Part shown: positions 23,101-31,911 of the stretch, piece by piece
How positions within the stretch are numbered: position 1 is the first letter of the stretch
Layout of the letters: each line of letters begins with the position of its first letter
NCBI GenBank assembly: GCA_029262995.1
Contig: JAJCYH010000011.1
Location: 248,001 to 312,000 of the forward strand
Direction of reading: 5' to 3'
Origin: Saprospiraceae bacterium
Lineage (GTDB): Bacteria > Bacteroidota > Bacteroidia > Chitinophagales > Saprospiraceae
DNA: 64,000 bases
Notes under the pieces: generated by a model
Database searches by the model: none
What the model saw: the letters and a program-made list of their open reading frames with translations, nothing else
Told to the model about the DNA's origin: nothing
Position numbers and translations under genes: made by a program

Positions 23101-23987
23101 TAGATAGAAATATAATAAAAGAGAAATTCATGGCACTTCAGGATCATATTTGCAGTGGTCTTGAATCATTGGATGGTCAAGGACAGTTTCGTCAGGAAAT
23201 ATGGAAACGAGATGGAGGCGGGGGCGGAAAAACGCGGGTTATTAATTCTCGACACATAGAAAAAGGAGGTGTGAATTTTTCTGCCGTTGAAGGAGAAATG
23301 CCATCTAACATTGCAAATGCATTGGGTCTAGGAGCAAATCGTTTTTTTGCGACCGGCGTTTCGATAGTATTGCATGCCGAAAACCCATTGGTTCCTATTA
23401 TACACATGAATGTGCGATATTTTGAAACCGACAGTGGTGTATGGTGGTTTGGTGGAGGCATTGATCTAACACCCCATTTTATCGTAGATTCAGATGCCAT
23501 ACAATTCCATAGAAGGCTTAAACAAGTTTGTGACAAACATGATTCTACTTTCTATCGAGAGTTTAAAACATGGGCCGATGATTACTTTTATGTCAAACAT
23601 AGAAAAGAGACCAGAGGAATAGGAGGGATCTTTTATGATCGACTAAGTGAATCGAGGGGAACAAAAGAACAGTTATTAGAATTCTCATTGGATGTGGGGC
23701 ATGCATTTGTTCCTGCTTATTCTGATGTATTCATGCAGTATTATGAAATGCCTTACACGGATAGAGAGAAAGAATGGCAATTGCATAGAAGAGGTAGGTA
23801 TGCGGAATTCAATCTAGTATTGGATAAGGGTACTAAATTCGGATTGGATACTGATGGGAACATCGAATCTATCTTGATGAGTTTACCACCTGAATGCAAG
23901 TGGACCTATAAATTTGTGCCAAACAAAAGAGAGCAAATCACATTGGATCTCTTAAAGAAAGAGATCGACTGGATTAATCACAAATAA
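23097..23987 (+). CDS. hemF: Oxygen-dependent coproporphyrinogen III oxidase
   Basis: This enzyme converts coproporphyrinogen III to protoporphyrinogen IX using oxygen, a late step of heme synthesis. The 296-residue sequence keeps the hallmark blocks WKRDGGGGGKTRV, GVNFSAVEGEMP, PIIHMNVRYFET, VWWFGGGIDLTPHF and KETRGIGGIFYDRL, including the conserved histidines and acidic residues of the active site. The start overlaps the ArsC-family stop (ATGA). It ends overlapping the convergent lipoprotein gene by 14 bases. Its presence implies aerobic growth and fits the cytochrome genes further on. Confidence 0.95.
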   Translation: MIDRNIIKEKFMALQDHICSGLESLDGQGQFRQEIWKRDGGGGGKTRVINSRHIEKGGVNFSAVEGEMPSNIANALGLGANRFFATGVSIVLHAENPLVPIIHMNVRYFETDSGVWWFGGGIDLTPHFIVDSDAIQFHRRLKQVCDKHDSTFYREFKTWADDYFYVKHRKETRGIGGIFYDRLSESRGTKEQLLEFSLDVGHAFVPAYSDVFMQYYEMPYTDREKEWQLHRRGRYAEFNLVLDKGTKFGLDTDGNIESILMSLPPECKWTYKFVPNKREQITLDLLKKEIDWINHK

Positions 23988-24465
23988 GCAGTATAGAATC
24001 GGTATTGATAACATTGCTCTGGTTACCATTGTCATCTGTCATTTGAATAGAGAAAACCAAATCATTACTAGGAAATTCACTCGGGTTCAAGCAGGGTGGT
24101 GTGCCATCAGGAAATATGCAGCATGTAGTGAATACCTTCATAATAATCTGACCTTCAATTCCCGATTGTAATCCACTAACTGGAATATTTGGAATTTTAA
24201 ATCTGTCAAAAATGACTCCTGTTCTTGTATCGGTTAAGACAATATTTTGGAAGACACCTTCTTGTCCTGTTCCTAAATCACCATCACCATCTCTAAAGGC
24301 GATAGTGAGGAAAAGGGAATCGGTATTTAAGCTGTTCTGAATTAATGTGTCCTTGGATACGCTTACAAATGATATCTCAGGAACATCACTAAAGCCAGGT
24401 TCAGTGGAACATGCCAACCACATAGCGATCAGAATGAAGGAAAATAAATAATGTATTAATCTCAA
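23974..24465 (-). CDS. Hypothetical lipoprotein
   Basis: This 163-residue protein has a clear lipoprotein signal (IAMWLAC, Cys19) and a beta-rich body with two DxDGD-like stretches, IAFRDGDGDLGTG near 77-89 and SIQMTDDNGNQSN near 142-154, as found in cadherin-like or calcium-binding beta domains of Bacteroidota lipoproteins. A CC pair and two further cysteines (TTCCIFPDGTPPCLN) may form disulfides. I recognise no functional family. It overlaps hemF tail to tail and is divergent from the LuxE-like gene. Confidence 0.7.
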   Translation of the reverse strand: MRLIHYLFSFILIAMWLACSTEPGFSDVPEISFVSVSKDTLIQNSLNTDSLFLTIAFRDGDGDLGTGQEGVFQNIVLTDTRTGVIFDRFKIPNIPVSGLQSGIEGQIIMKVFTTCCIFPDGTPPCLNPSEFPSNDLVFSIQMTDDNGNQSNVINTDSILLICD

Positions 24466-24502
24466 TACTCTACATTTGTAATTTAAAGTAAGTCATTTAC
24501 AC

Positions 24503-25504
24503 TTGAATCTCAAACTAAAAATACGGGAATTTATTAATGAAGACACTAATGTCGATTTCGAGCAATTGGCAATTGAGGTATTCAATTACCAAGCGACCGA
24601 GAATAAAATATATAATAAATTCCTTCAACTTTTATCTCTTGACCCGTCAACAGTTAAAAGGATTGAGCAAATTCCTTTCTTTCCAATCAGACTATTTAAG
24701 GAATATGAAGTGCAAACTGGTGATTGGAATGCAGAAGCAACTTTTTATAGCAGTGGAACGACTCTAGGCAGAAAACGATCAAAACATTTGGTTAAAGATT
24801 TAAGCTTTTATGAACAGATCAGCTCAACTCTATTTAAAGAATTTTATCCAGATAACAATTATGAAATTTTAGCCCTCTTGCCGTCTTATCTTGAGAATGG
24901 AGATTCTTCCTTGGTGGCGATGGTCAAACATTTAATGGACATTTATAATAATAAATCTGATGCTTTTTATCTTTATGATTTCAAAGCATTGAATGATAGA
25001 ATTCAAGAAATATTAAAGAATAGCAGTAAGCAAATAATTCTGTTCGGAGTAAGTTTTGCATTATTGGACTTTTGCCAAGAGTATGCAATTGCAGATGAAA
25101 GATTGCGTATTGTGTTTACGGGTGGTATGAAAAGTCGTGGTGAAGAATTAAGCTATAAGGAAATGTATAGTATCCTTAAAAGATCCTTTGTGTTGAGTAG
25201 TATTGATTCAGAGTACGGAATGACTGAAATGTTTTCTCAATCCTATTGTTTAAACCATGAATTAGGACATTATAAATGTGGTAAAACGATTAAGGTATTC
25301 AGTCAAGAATTACAAGATCCACTTAGTCATTCACGAATAGGAAAGACGGGACAATTAGCCTTTATTGATCTTGCCAATATAGATACCTTATCTTTTGTTC
25401 TGACAGATGATCTCATTGTATTAAATAAAGATCAAAGTTTTAGTGTACTGGGCAGAATTAGTGAGTCGGATATTCGAGGCTGTAATCTACTCTATCAAAG
25501 TTGA
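24503..25504 (+). CDS. LuxE-like acyl-protein synthetase
   Basis: The 333-residue protein belongs to the LuxE acyl-protein synthetase family, which activates a fatty acid as acyl-AMP and moves it to a cysteine before reduction by LuxC. Evidence is the adenylate-binding FYSSGTTLGRKRSKH near 87-101, IEQIPFFPIRLFKEYEV, IVFTGGMKSRGEELS and SEYGMTEMFSQSY near 240-252. The start is a TTG at 24503; no upstream ATG is in frame. It overlaps the convergent amidase gene by 10 bases. With the LuxC-like gene at 2647 it could form a fatty-acid reductase outside bioluminescence. That pairing is inference. Confidence 0.8.
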   Translation: MNLKLKIREFINEDTNVDFEQLAIEVFNYQATENKIYNKFLQLLSLDPSTVKRIEQIPFFPIRLFKEYEVQTGDWNAEATFYSSGTTLGRKRSKHLVKDLSFYEQISSTLFKEFYPDNNYEILALLPSYLENGDSSLVAMVKHLMDIYNNKSDAFYLYDFKALNDRIQEILKNSSKQIILFGVSFALLDFCQEYAIADERLRIVFTGGMKSRGEELSYKEMYSILKRSFVLSSIDSEYGMTEMFSQSYCLNHELGHYKCGKTIKVFSQELQDPLSHSRIGKTGQLAFIDLANIDTLSFVLTDDLIVLNKDQSFSVLGRISESDIRGCNLLYQS

Positions 25505-26703
25505 GCGGCAACAATTCCTTCGTATAACCACTTAGCTAAAGCTTCTCTGTTGCTAGGTAGAATAATCCTTTTTTGATCATATTCATTCTGAATGTTGCCC
25601 AATTCAACATATGCGCAAGTTGGAAGTGTTTGCGTTAACATATGTAAGTTCCTAGTTTTTACAGTGCCTTTGTAACCTCTGTTTTTTTGATAGCTATTGT
25701 ATTTCTCCTTAAAGGTTTTTTGAAGGGAAGTAGCAAGTTTTTTACTTGATTTACTCGTTTTATGATGATAAAAATAAGTGTCTACTTTATGATCTGCATT
25801 TAAATAGGAATCAACGTGAATGACAATTGCTACTTGTTTAGATATTCCTTTGTTTATATAAGCATAATACAAATCATTTATTGCATTTGATCTTTGACGA
25901 AGTCTAAGTTTTTTATTAATAGGTATTTTCTGACCTAAGCATGTTTCATCATAATCGTTATTCAAGTATTCTTCTTCTCTAATGCCATCATTTTTGTCTT
26001 GAACAATAATATGAACAGTAGCACTCTGAGCTATTAGGTATCTTGCTAACCTGAGAACGATGTCATAAGCATACTCATCTTCGGATAATGTATGAGAGCA
26101 GGTTTCCGTACATTGAGCACCTGGATCAGGCCCACCGTGTCCTGAAACAAGGTAATATACCTCGCCTTTCATATTTTGTGAAAGTATCTCTACCATCTTA
26201 TTTTCATCTCCGAAAAGCTCTACTTGTCGATAGGTTCCTTTTTTCTCTGAGACCTTAGGTTGTTCAAGACTTGGTTTTTCTTTGACTTTCCCAGATTCCT
26301 CTTCTACGCATTCGAGTTCATGATGAGGTACCCATAAGATATTGCTGTCACCATAATGGGTAGATCTTAAATTCTTCTTTAGTATTTTCTCGTTGTAATT
26401 TTTAATGCGAACGGCCTGATCCCATTGGTTTATGCCTATGGTAGTTCGGATACTCATTCCGTTGTATTCATAAATTTTTACTGGAAGCAAATATTCCTTT
26501 CCAATTATTAGGTGATCATCAATCTTGATTTTATTAAGCTCTAGGAATTTACTTGTATTACAATCATACTCTAAAAGCTGATATTTTCTTAAAAGAGAAT
26601 AGATGCCTTCACCCTTGGCAGCTTTGACAGAAAAATAATAAGGTTCGAACGCTTGTAAAGATAAGCATGCCAATAGCATTAGGAACGACAAAAAATATTT
26701 CAT
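25495..26703 (-). CDS. N-acetylmuramoyl-L-alanine amidase with N-terminal LysM-like domain
   Basis: This secreted zinc amidase cleaves the bond between muramic acid and the stem peptide. The signal peptide ends near LQA (18). Residues about 25-80 resemble LysM (KGEGIYSLLRKY...IGKEYLLPV). The Amidase_3 domain covers residues 180-400, with the first zinc histidine in SGHGGPDPGA, a zinc glutamate in EDEYAYDIVLRLARYL, the second histidine in AIVIHVDSYLN and the catalytic glutamate in CAYVELGNIQNEYD. It would act in cell division or peptidoglycan turnover. It overlaps the LuxE-like gene tail to tail by 10 bases. Confidence 0.88.
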   Translation of the reverse strand: MKYFLSFLMLLACLSLQAFEPYYFSVKAAKGEGIYSLLRKYQLLEYDCNTSKFLELNKIKIDDHLIIGKEYLLPVKIYEYNGMSIRTTIGINQWDQAVRIKNYNEKILKKNLRSTHYGDSNILWVPHHELECVEEESGKVKEKPSLEQPKVSEKKGTYRQVELFGDENKMVEILSQNMKGEVYYLVSGHGGPDPGAQCTETCSHTLSEDEYAYDIVLRLARYLIAQSATVHIIVQDKNDGIREEEYLNNDYDETCLGQKIPINKKLRLRQRSNAINDLYYAYINKGISKQVAIVIHVDSYLNADHKVDTYFYHHKTSKSSKKLATSLQKTFKEKYNSYQKNRGYKGTVKTRNLHMLTQTLPTCAYVELGNIQNEYDQKRIILPSNREALAKWLYEGIVAAQL

Positions 26704-26909
26704 GAATCGGATTTTAGGGCAATCGCTTTAAAAAATTATTATCTGGAACAAACTTATTGAATAATGTATTAAATTCAAAATGTTTGAGTTATATATTATA
26801 TTAAAGTTTAATATGATCTTTTTGAGCTTTTATTCCTCCAGACTTATTTATAATGCTTTTTAATAGAACGAAGTAGTAGTTCTGAGATTTTATATCGATT
26901 AAATATGAT

Positions 26910-26917
26910 TAAATTTG
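26910..26917 (+). promoter_or_regulatory. -7 promoter element of ccmB
   Basis: TAAATTTG matches TAnnTTTG, only seven bases before the GTG at 26925, implying a nearly leaderless ccmB mRNA. Confidence 0.5.
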
Positions 26918-26924
26918 AGGCTTA

Positions 26925-27578
26925 GTGATAAACAGAATTTTTCATATTGTTTATAAGGAATTTAAAATGGAATTCAGAGAGAGGTATGGATTCCTTAGTT
27001 CCATATTATATCTGGTAGCCATTACTTTCGTTGTCTTTAAGGTTTTCGGTTCATTAGAAGGACCAACAAAAGTTGCCTTGTTTTGGGTGATCTTTCTGTT
27101 TACATGTATCAATATCATTGGAACATCATTCAGTAGTCAAAGCATTCGTAGGAAAATACAATATTATCAATTGTATGATCCTGTGGAATTGTTGATGGCT
27201 AAGTTGCTCTTTAACTTTATTAAAGTCTTGATTGCTGGGACTATTTTAATTTTGCTTCAGGCACTTTTCAGTGGTGAATCATTGGTTAATCCCAAGCTAT
27301 TTTATAAGAGTTTTGTGTTGGCATCCTTTGGACTGACGGTTATTATGTGTTTGATATCGGCAATTTCCTCTTACAGTGACAATCAGAATGCTCTTGTATC
27401 CATTTTATCTTTGCCATTGGTAATACCAATTTTACTTTTATCGATGCGCGTTAGTTTGATTTCTGAGCGAATGTTCTTGGATTCTGCAGTTGGGAAATAT
27501 CTTTCCATGATTTTTGGAATAGATTTGCTCTTGTTTAGTTTATCCTTGATCTTTATACCTATTATTTGGAAATCATAA
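26925..27578 (+). CDS. ccmB: Heme exporter membrane subunit CcmB
   Basis: The 217-residue polytopic protein has six hydrophobic segments and the CcmB signature start (IVYKEFKMEFRERYG), SFSSQSIRRKIQYYQLYDP and LLMAKLLFNFIKVL. It is the permease half of the CcmAB ABC unit in system I cytochrome c maturation, which releases holo-CcmE. No ccmA is adjacent. The start is GTG at 26925, close behind a -7 element. Only two bases separate its stop from the ATG of the next gene, so ccmB, the ccmC/ccsA-type gene and ccmD form one operon. Confidence 0.9.
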   Translation: MINRIFHIVYKEFKMEFRERYGFLSSILYLVAITFVVFKVFGSLEGPTKVALFWVIFLFTCINIIGTSFSSQSIRRKIQYYQLYDPVELLMAKLLFNFIKVLIAGTILILLQALFSGESLVNPKLFYKSFVLASFGLTVIMCLISAISSYSDNQNALVSILSLPLVIPILLLSMRVSLISERMFLDSAVGKYLSMIFGIDLLLFSLSLIFIPIIWKS

Positions 27579-27580
27579 TT

Positions 27581-28630
27581 ATGAAATTTAGACGTGACTG
27601 GTGGAAGGTATTGGCTGTTATACTGATGGTTTATGTAATAATAGCTGGGATCAAAATCCCTTTGAATCCAGGAGTTTTAAGCAATAGTAATAGCCAGGCA
27701 TATCAAGGAAAGCCATTTGCGACAAGCGTAGATTGTTACAATTCATTTTTGCGACAAGCTGAAGATTTAAATGTTTATTTATGGCTTCCGTCAGATCAGT
27801 TGATTAAAGCAGATAGTATTGTAGTATTAAATGATACACGAATGGAAGCTTATTTTCATGCCATTCCTACTGACTTTACTATCGATTCTAAAAATGGTCT
27901 AATGGTCAGTTTGCTCCTTGATAACGAACTAGAGGGACATTATTTTTACAGGAATGCAGTAAATATAAAAGCATCTGAAGGAAGTGAAATCCAGCTAGGA
28001 GAATATGCTTCTTTAGATGTAATCCGTACAAAGAAACGCTTTGCACTTCCATTTCAGCACATTCTTTATGAAACAAGTAGGAATACTTTTTTTCATGTTG
28101 CGATTTGGATGGCCATGTTCGCATTATTGATATGTTCTTGTTGGAATAGTGTAATGTATCTAATCAAAAAAGAGATCAGTTTTGATGCCAAATCTTCTTC
28201 ATTGACAAATGTTGCTCTCGTTTTTGGTATTGCAGGACTGCTGACCGGAAGTATGTGGGCTAAATATACGTGGGGAGCTTTTTGGACGGATGATATTAAG
28301 CTAAATATGACTGCGGTTTCCTTATTGATCTATTTGGCTTATTGGGTATTAAGAGCTTCAGTGTCGGATCCCGATGCAAGGGCTAGATTATCTTCAGTTT
28401 TTAATTTATTTGCGTTTGTTTGTTTGATGGTTTTAGTCATGGTTATTCCTCGGTTAACGGATAGTTTGCATCCCGGGAATGGAGGAAATCCAGCTTTCAG
28501 TAGTTATGATATGGATAATGTCATGAGAATGGTATTTTACCCTGCAATTATAGCCTACTTTCTCATTGGTTATTGGATGGCAGAACTAAATTTTCGATAC
28601 CTGATACTTAAAGAAAAATTACAAGTATAA
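27581..28630 (+). CDS. Cytochrome c assembly protein, CcmC/CcsA type
   Basis: This inner-membrane heme-handling protein has about six helices. Between helix 1 (WWKVLAVILMVYVIIAG) and helix 2 (FFHVAIWMAMFALLICSC) there is a periplasmic loop of roughly 125 residues, longer than in E. coli CcmC. The WWD-like heme motif is TWGAFWTDDIKLNMTA, and flanking histidines are in NTFFHVA and TDSLHPGN. The frame is open to a TTG at 27566, inside ccmB, but the ATG at 27581 gives the usual start (MKFRRDWWKV). It would load heme on CcmE. The naming varies between CcmC and CcsA in Bacteroidota. Confidence 0.85.
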   Translation: MKFRRDWWKVLAVILMVYVIIAGIKIPLNPGVLSNSNSQAYQGKPFATSVDCYNSFLRQAEDLNVYLWLPSDQLIKADSIVVLNDTRMEAYFHAIPTDFTIDSKNGLMVSLLLDNELEGHYFYRNAVNIKASEGSEIQLGEYASLDVIRTKKRFALPFQHILYETSRNTFFHVAIWMAMFALLICSCWNSVMYLIKKEISFDAKSSSLTNVALVFGIAGLLTGSMWAKYTWGAFWTDDIKLNMTAVSLLIYLAYWVLRASVSDPDARARLSSVFNLFAFVCLMVLVMVIPRLTDSLHPGNGGNPAFSSYDMDNVMRMVFYPAIIAYFLIGYWMAELNFRYLILKEKLQV

Positions 28631-28707
28631 AATTTACATTATTTTATAAACTGATTCTATGAAAACATTGGCGATTACTAAAAATTTAACGAGTTTCGCA
28701 TAGTTAT

Positions 28708-28920
28708 ATGAAATCTAAATTAATTTATATCTTTTCCATCATTACTATCTCCCAGCATAGCTTATTGGGGCAAAGTCTAACAGACGACTTCTTTAGAAGT
28801 ACAGGGAAAATAAATACTGTGCTTGCAGTGGTATTGATCTTGTTTTTTGTTCTGATCGTTTTTTTGGTGAGTTTGGATAAAAGATTGAGAAGACTTGAAA
28901 AACATCAAAAAGATGAGTAA
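28708..28920 (+). CDS. ccmD: CcmD-like small membrane protein
   Basis: The 70-residue protein has a signal-like N-terminus ending near LLGQ, then LTDDFFRSTGKINTVLAVV and one transmembrane helix (VLAVVLILFFVLIVFLVSL) followed by a charged tail (DKRLRRLEKHQKDE). This matches the Bacteroidota CcmD family. In E. coli CcmD helps release holo-CcmE from CcmABC. It lies 77 bases after the ccmC-type gene, and its last eight bases overlap the glutamate dehydrogenase ATG. A ccmE gene, often next, is absent here. Confidence 0.82.
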   Translation: MKSKLIYIFSIITISQHSLLGQSLTDDFFRSTGKINTVLAVVLILFFVLIVFLVSLDKRLRRLEKHQKDE

Positions 28921-30331
28921 CAAACAAGCTAGTTTCTATCAGAGCGTTGATAGAAATTTTGAAAAAGCGGCTGCCTTCACGAAGCACCCGAAAGGATTGC
29001 TTGAGCAAATCAAAGTTTGCAATGCGGTTTACCAGATGAATTTTCCCGTAAAAATTGGTAGCACTTATCAGGTTATTGAAGCTTACCGAGTTCAACACAG
29101 TCACCACAGATTGCCTACTAAAGGAGGAATAAGATTTAGTCATTTGGTAAACAGTGAGGAGGTTAAGGCATTAGCAACTCTAATGACTTACAAATGTGCA
29201 CTTGTAGATGTTCCTTTCGGAGGAGCAAAAGGAGGTGTTAGAATTAGCCCAAGAGAGTATACTCCTGAACAGTTAGAAAAGATAACGAGAAGATATACGG
29301 TTGAGTTGGTTAGAAAAAATTTCATAGGTCCTGGTGTAGATGTTCCTGCTCCTGATTATGGAACAGGTGCAAGAGAGATGGCTTGGATTCTTGATACTTA
29401 TCAACAATTGAGAAATGGAGAATTGGACTCTGCTGCATGTGTAACAGGAAAACCAGTAGCACAAAACGGAATTAATGGTAGAACTGAGGCCACTGGTAGA
29501 GGTGTATTCTATGGCTTACGAGAGTTTTTCAATTATCCAGAGGACTGCAAGAAAGTTGGAATGAAGCCAGGTATAGAAGGCAAGACCATGGTTATTCAAG
29601 GATTGGGAAATGTAGGGTATTACACAGGAGCTATTTCAATTGAAGAAGGTGGTGTAAAAGTTATTGGCGTTTCTGAATTAGAGGGTACGATTTATAGTGA
29701 AGAAGGTATTGATATTGTAAAGCTTGGGAAGTACAGAAAAGAAACTGGCAGTATATTAAATTTCCCAGGTACTAAAACATTGGCTAACCGAGACGATTGG
29801 GTTTCTATGGAATGTGACATTCTTGTTCCCGCAGCATTGGAAAGTCAAATAAATAAAAGCAACGCCAAAAAAGTTAAAGCTAAAATTATAGCCGAAGCTG
29901 CAAACGGACCAGTTACCGCTGATGCTGAACTTATATTACTGGCCAAAGGCATAGTCATAATTCCGGATATGTATTTGAATGCAGGAGGTGTAACAGTCTC
30001 TTATTTTGAGTGGTTGAAAAACTTATCTCATGTTAGATACGGAAGAATAGAAAAGAGATTTGATCAGAACTCTTATGTCAATATAGTAAGTGCTGTAGAG
30101 AAATTGACTGGAAAATCAATTGGAATGAAGGAAAAGAATTTCTTAACAAGAGGGGCAGATGAAGTCGATTTAGTAAGATCAGGTCTTGAAGAGACAATGG
30201 TAGAAGCGTATAGACAAATTCGGGAAACATATAAAAGGAAGAAAAATGTTACAGATTTGAGGACCGCAGCCTTTATTACGGCTATCAATAAAGTCGCCTC
30301 GGATTACCTTGCTTTAGGTGTTTTCCCTTAA
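28913..30331 (+). CDS. gdhA: Glutamate dehydrogenase (Glu/Leu/Phe/Val dehydrogenase family)
   Basis: This cytosolic enzyme interconverts glutamate and 2-oxoglutarate plus ammonia with NAD(P). The substrate domain has TKGGIRFSH (69-77), MTYKCALVDVPFGGAKGGV (91-109, catalytic lysines at 94 and 106) and GPGVDVPAPD near 129-138. The cofactor domain has the VIQGLGNVGYYTG Rossmann loop near 224. The open frame reaches a TTG at 28895, but the ATG at 28913 gives the usual start (MSNKQASFYQSVD) and overlaps ccmD by eight bases. A strong terminator follows, then an Lrp-type regulator, which may respond to amino acids. The 472-residue length is normal. Confidence 0.93.
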   Translation: MSNKQASFYQSVDRNFEKAAAFTKHPKGLLEQIKVCNAVYQMNFPVKIGSTYQVIEAYRVQHSHHRLPTKGGIRFSHLVNSEEVKALATLMTYKCALVDVPFGGAKGGVRISPREYTPEQLEKITRRYTVELVRKNFIGPGVDVPAPDYGTGAREMAWILDTYQQLRNGELDSAACVTGKPVAQNGINGRTEATGRGVFYGLREFFNYPEDCKKVGMKPGIEGKTMVIQGLGNVGYYTGAISIEEGGVKVIGVSELEGTIYSEEGIDIVKLGKYRKETGSILNFPGTKTLANRDDWVSMECDILVPAALESQINKSNAKKVKAKIIAEAANGPVTADAELILLAKGIVIIPDMYLNAGGVTVSYFEWLKNLSHVRYGRIEKRFDQNSYVNIVSAVEKLTGKSIGMKEKNFLTRGADEVDLVRSGLEETMVEAYRQIRETYKRKKNVTDLRTAAFITAINKVASDYLALGVFP

Positions 30332-30409
30332 TTTTTAATTTGACCCAACAAATTGCTCGTTTTTATCGTTTAAGGTCGTAATAGAGAGTTTTTTCATAGT
30401 TGGTTTCTA

Positions 30410-30438
30410 GCCGAAGATTGCAGTCTTCGGCTTTTTTT
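30410..30438 (+). terminator. Terminator after glutamate dehydrogenase
   Basis: Stem GCCGAAGA / TCTTCGGC (8 bp) with a six-base loop is followed by seven T. It ends the ccmB-gdhA unit 79 bases after the stop. Confidence 0.88.
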
Positions 30439-30554
30439 GTTTACTCTAAAGAATAAATGACGGTTAATTAATTTTTTAAAGAATTTATTTCATGTATCTG
30501 GGGTATGTTTTAGAATTTTATTTTAATATTGCCTTTTAAATTAATATTGAAAAT

Positions 30555-31028
30555 ATGGCGGAGAAGCTGGATAAAATCGATTTAAGTATTCTAAAAATAC
30601 TTCAAGAGAATAGTAAGATTACAAATCTTGAACTTTCTAAGAAAATAGGTCTCTCTCCTGCACCAACTCTGGAAAGAGTTAAAAAGCTGGAGTCAACCGA
30701 AATTATTGAAAGTTACCACGCAAAGGTAAATGCAGAAAAAATTGGATTGAATGTTAGGACATTTGTTTTGGTAACCCTTGCTTGGAGTAAGGAAAATGCC
30801 TTAGAAAATTTTCTGGAGAGGATCAGTAAAATAAATGAAATAACTGAAGGTTATATCATTACGGGAGATGGGGATTTTTTACTAAAAATTATTACTAAAG
30901 ATATTCCAAGTTACGAGCAGTTATTGTTCAAAAAACTATCTCAAATTGAGGAGGTTGAAAGATTAAAGACTTTTATGACTTTATCAAAAATCAAAAAAAC
31001 CAAGTTGTTACCATTTGATTACGATTAG
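30555..31028 (+). CDS. Lrp/AsnC-family transcriptional regulator
   Basis: This 157-residue regulator has an N-terminal helix-turn-helix (KIDLSILKILQENSKITN and LSKKIGLSPAPTLERVKKLE, residues 5-45) and a C-terminal AsnC ligand-binding domain (VRTFVLVTLAWSKENAL and EGYIITGDGDFLLKIITKD). Lrp family members form octamers that sense amino acids. It lies between two terminators and so is monocistronic. Being next to gdhA it may control glutamate metabolism, which is inference. The ATG at 30555 follows an AT-rich leader without a Shine-Dalgarno sequence. Confidence 0.92.
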   Translation: MAEKLDKIDLSILKILQENSKITNLELSKKIGLSPAPTLERVKKLESTEIIESYHAKVNAEKIGLNVRTFVLVTLAWSKENALENFLERISKINEITEGYIITGDGDFLLKIITKDIPSYEQLLFKKLSQIEEVERLKTFMTLSKIKKTKLLPFDYD

Positions 31029-31054
31029 AGTTTTAATAAATAAAGATTTTGATG

Positions 31055-31085
31055 GCTGATTTTAGAAATAGAATCAGCTTTTTTT
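31055..31085 (+). terminator. Terminator after the Lrp-family gene
   Basis: Stem GCTGATT / AATCAGC with a ten-base loop is followed by seven T, 27 bases after the stop at 31028. Confidence 0.82.
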
Positions 31086-31111
31086 AAATTAATACCGATC
31101 GTTGTAAAGTT

Positions 31112-31897
31112 ATGCTTGATAATGCTTTATTGTGGCAAATTACTTACCCTAACGGGAACAGATCGTTTCTCTTTGGAACAATGCATGTACGTGATAATGC
31201 AGCCTTTGGCCTTATTGATTTGGCAACTTGTTATCTTAAACAATGTCAATGTTATTATGCCGAAATGGATTTGGATTTGGCACAGAATAATATTGTAATG
31301 GAAGATTATCTTATGCCAGACTCTTTGGATCTACGCCTACTTATTCCAAGGATCAAACTGGAAAGAATGCTACGACACTGTTCTAGTATTCTTAACTTCG
31401 ACTTAAGTCATTGGTACAGATTCTACCCATTGATAACCGCTAATAAAATAGCAGAAACAATAATGCTTGAAGATAAAGAGTGGCCTCTGGATCAGTTTTT
31501 ATACTATAAAGCAAAGGATATGGGCCTTGAATTGGGTGGTGTAGAATCGGTAGAAAGACAATTGGAGGTATTAAAAGAAATGCCGATAGATTTGCAGACT
31601 AAAATGTTGAGCAAAGCATGTAAAAACCTAAGTAAATTCAGAAAAGAGACAATCGTGTTAAAGAACTTATACAGAGATCAACGCATTTTGAAATTGTATA
31701 AAAAATCTCAAAAAAGTCTAGGCGAGTTGCGATCAATACTATTATACCAACGCAATGAACAGATTTCTAATTTTATTGCAGAACATACTTCTAAAAGCAG
31801 TTTCTTTGCTATTGGAGCTGCTCATCTTGCAGGTTATCATGGCGTCTTGAGGAAATTAAAATCATTGGGATTAACTTTGTGCCCAATTTATAATTAA
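31112..31897 (+). CDS. TraB/GumN-family protein
   Basis: The 261-residue protein carries the family start LLWQITYPNGNRSFLFGTMH (GTMH at 22-25), acidic YYAEMDLD near 50, and a C-terminal FFAIGAAHLAGYHGV (GxxHL), the pair of histidine/glutamate motifs thought to form a metallohydrolase-like site in the TraB/TIKI/GumN superfamily. No signal peptide is visible, so it is probably cytosolic, unlike many GumN members. It lies 14 bases upstream of gldC on the same strand, suggesting cotranscription. The function in this phylum is unknown. Confidence 0.82.
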   Translation: MLDNALLWQITYPNGNRSFLFGTMHVRDNAAFGLIDLATCYLKQCQCYYAEMDLDLAQNNIVMEDYLMPDSLDLRLLIPRIKLERMLRHCSSILNFDLSHWYRFYPLITANKIAETIMLEDKEWPLDQFLYYKAKDMGLELGGVESVERQLEVLKEMPIDLQTKMLSKACKNLSKFRKETIVLKNLYRDQRILKLYKKSQKSLGELRSILLYQRNEQISNFIAEHTSKSSFFAIGAAHLAGYHGVLRKLKSLGLTLCPIYN

Positions 31898-31911
31898 TTA
31901 TAAAATAAATA

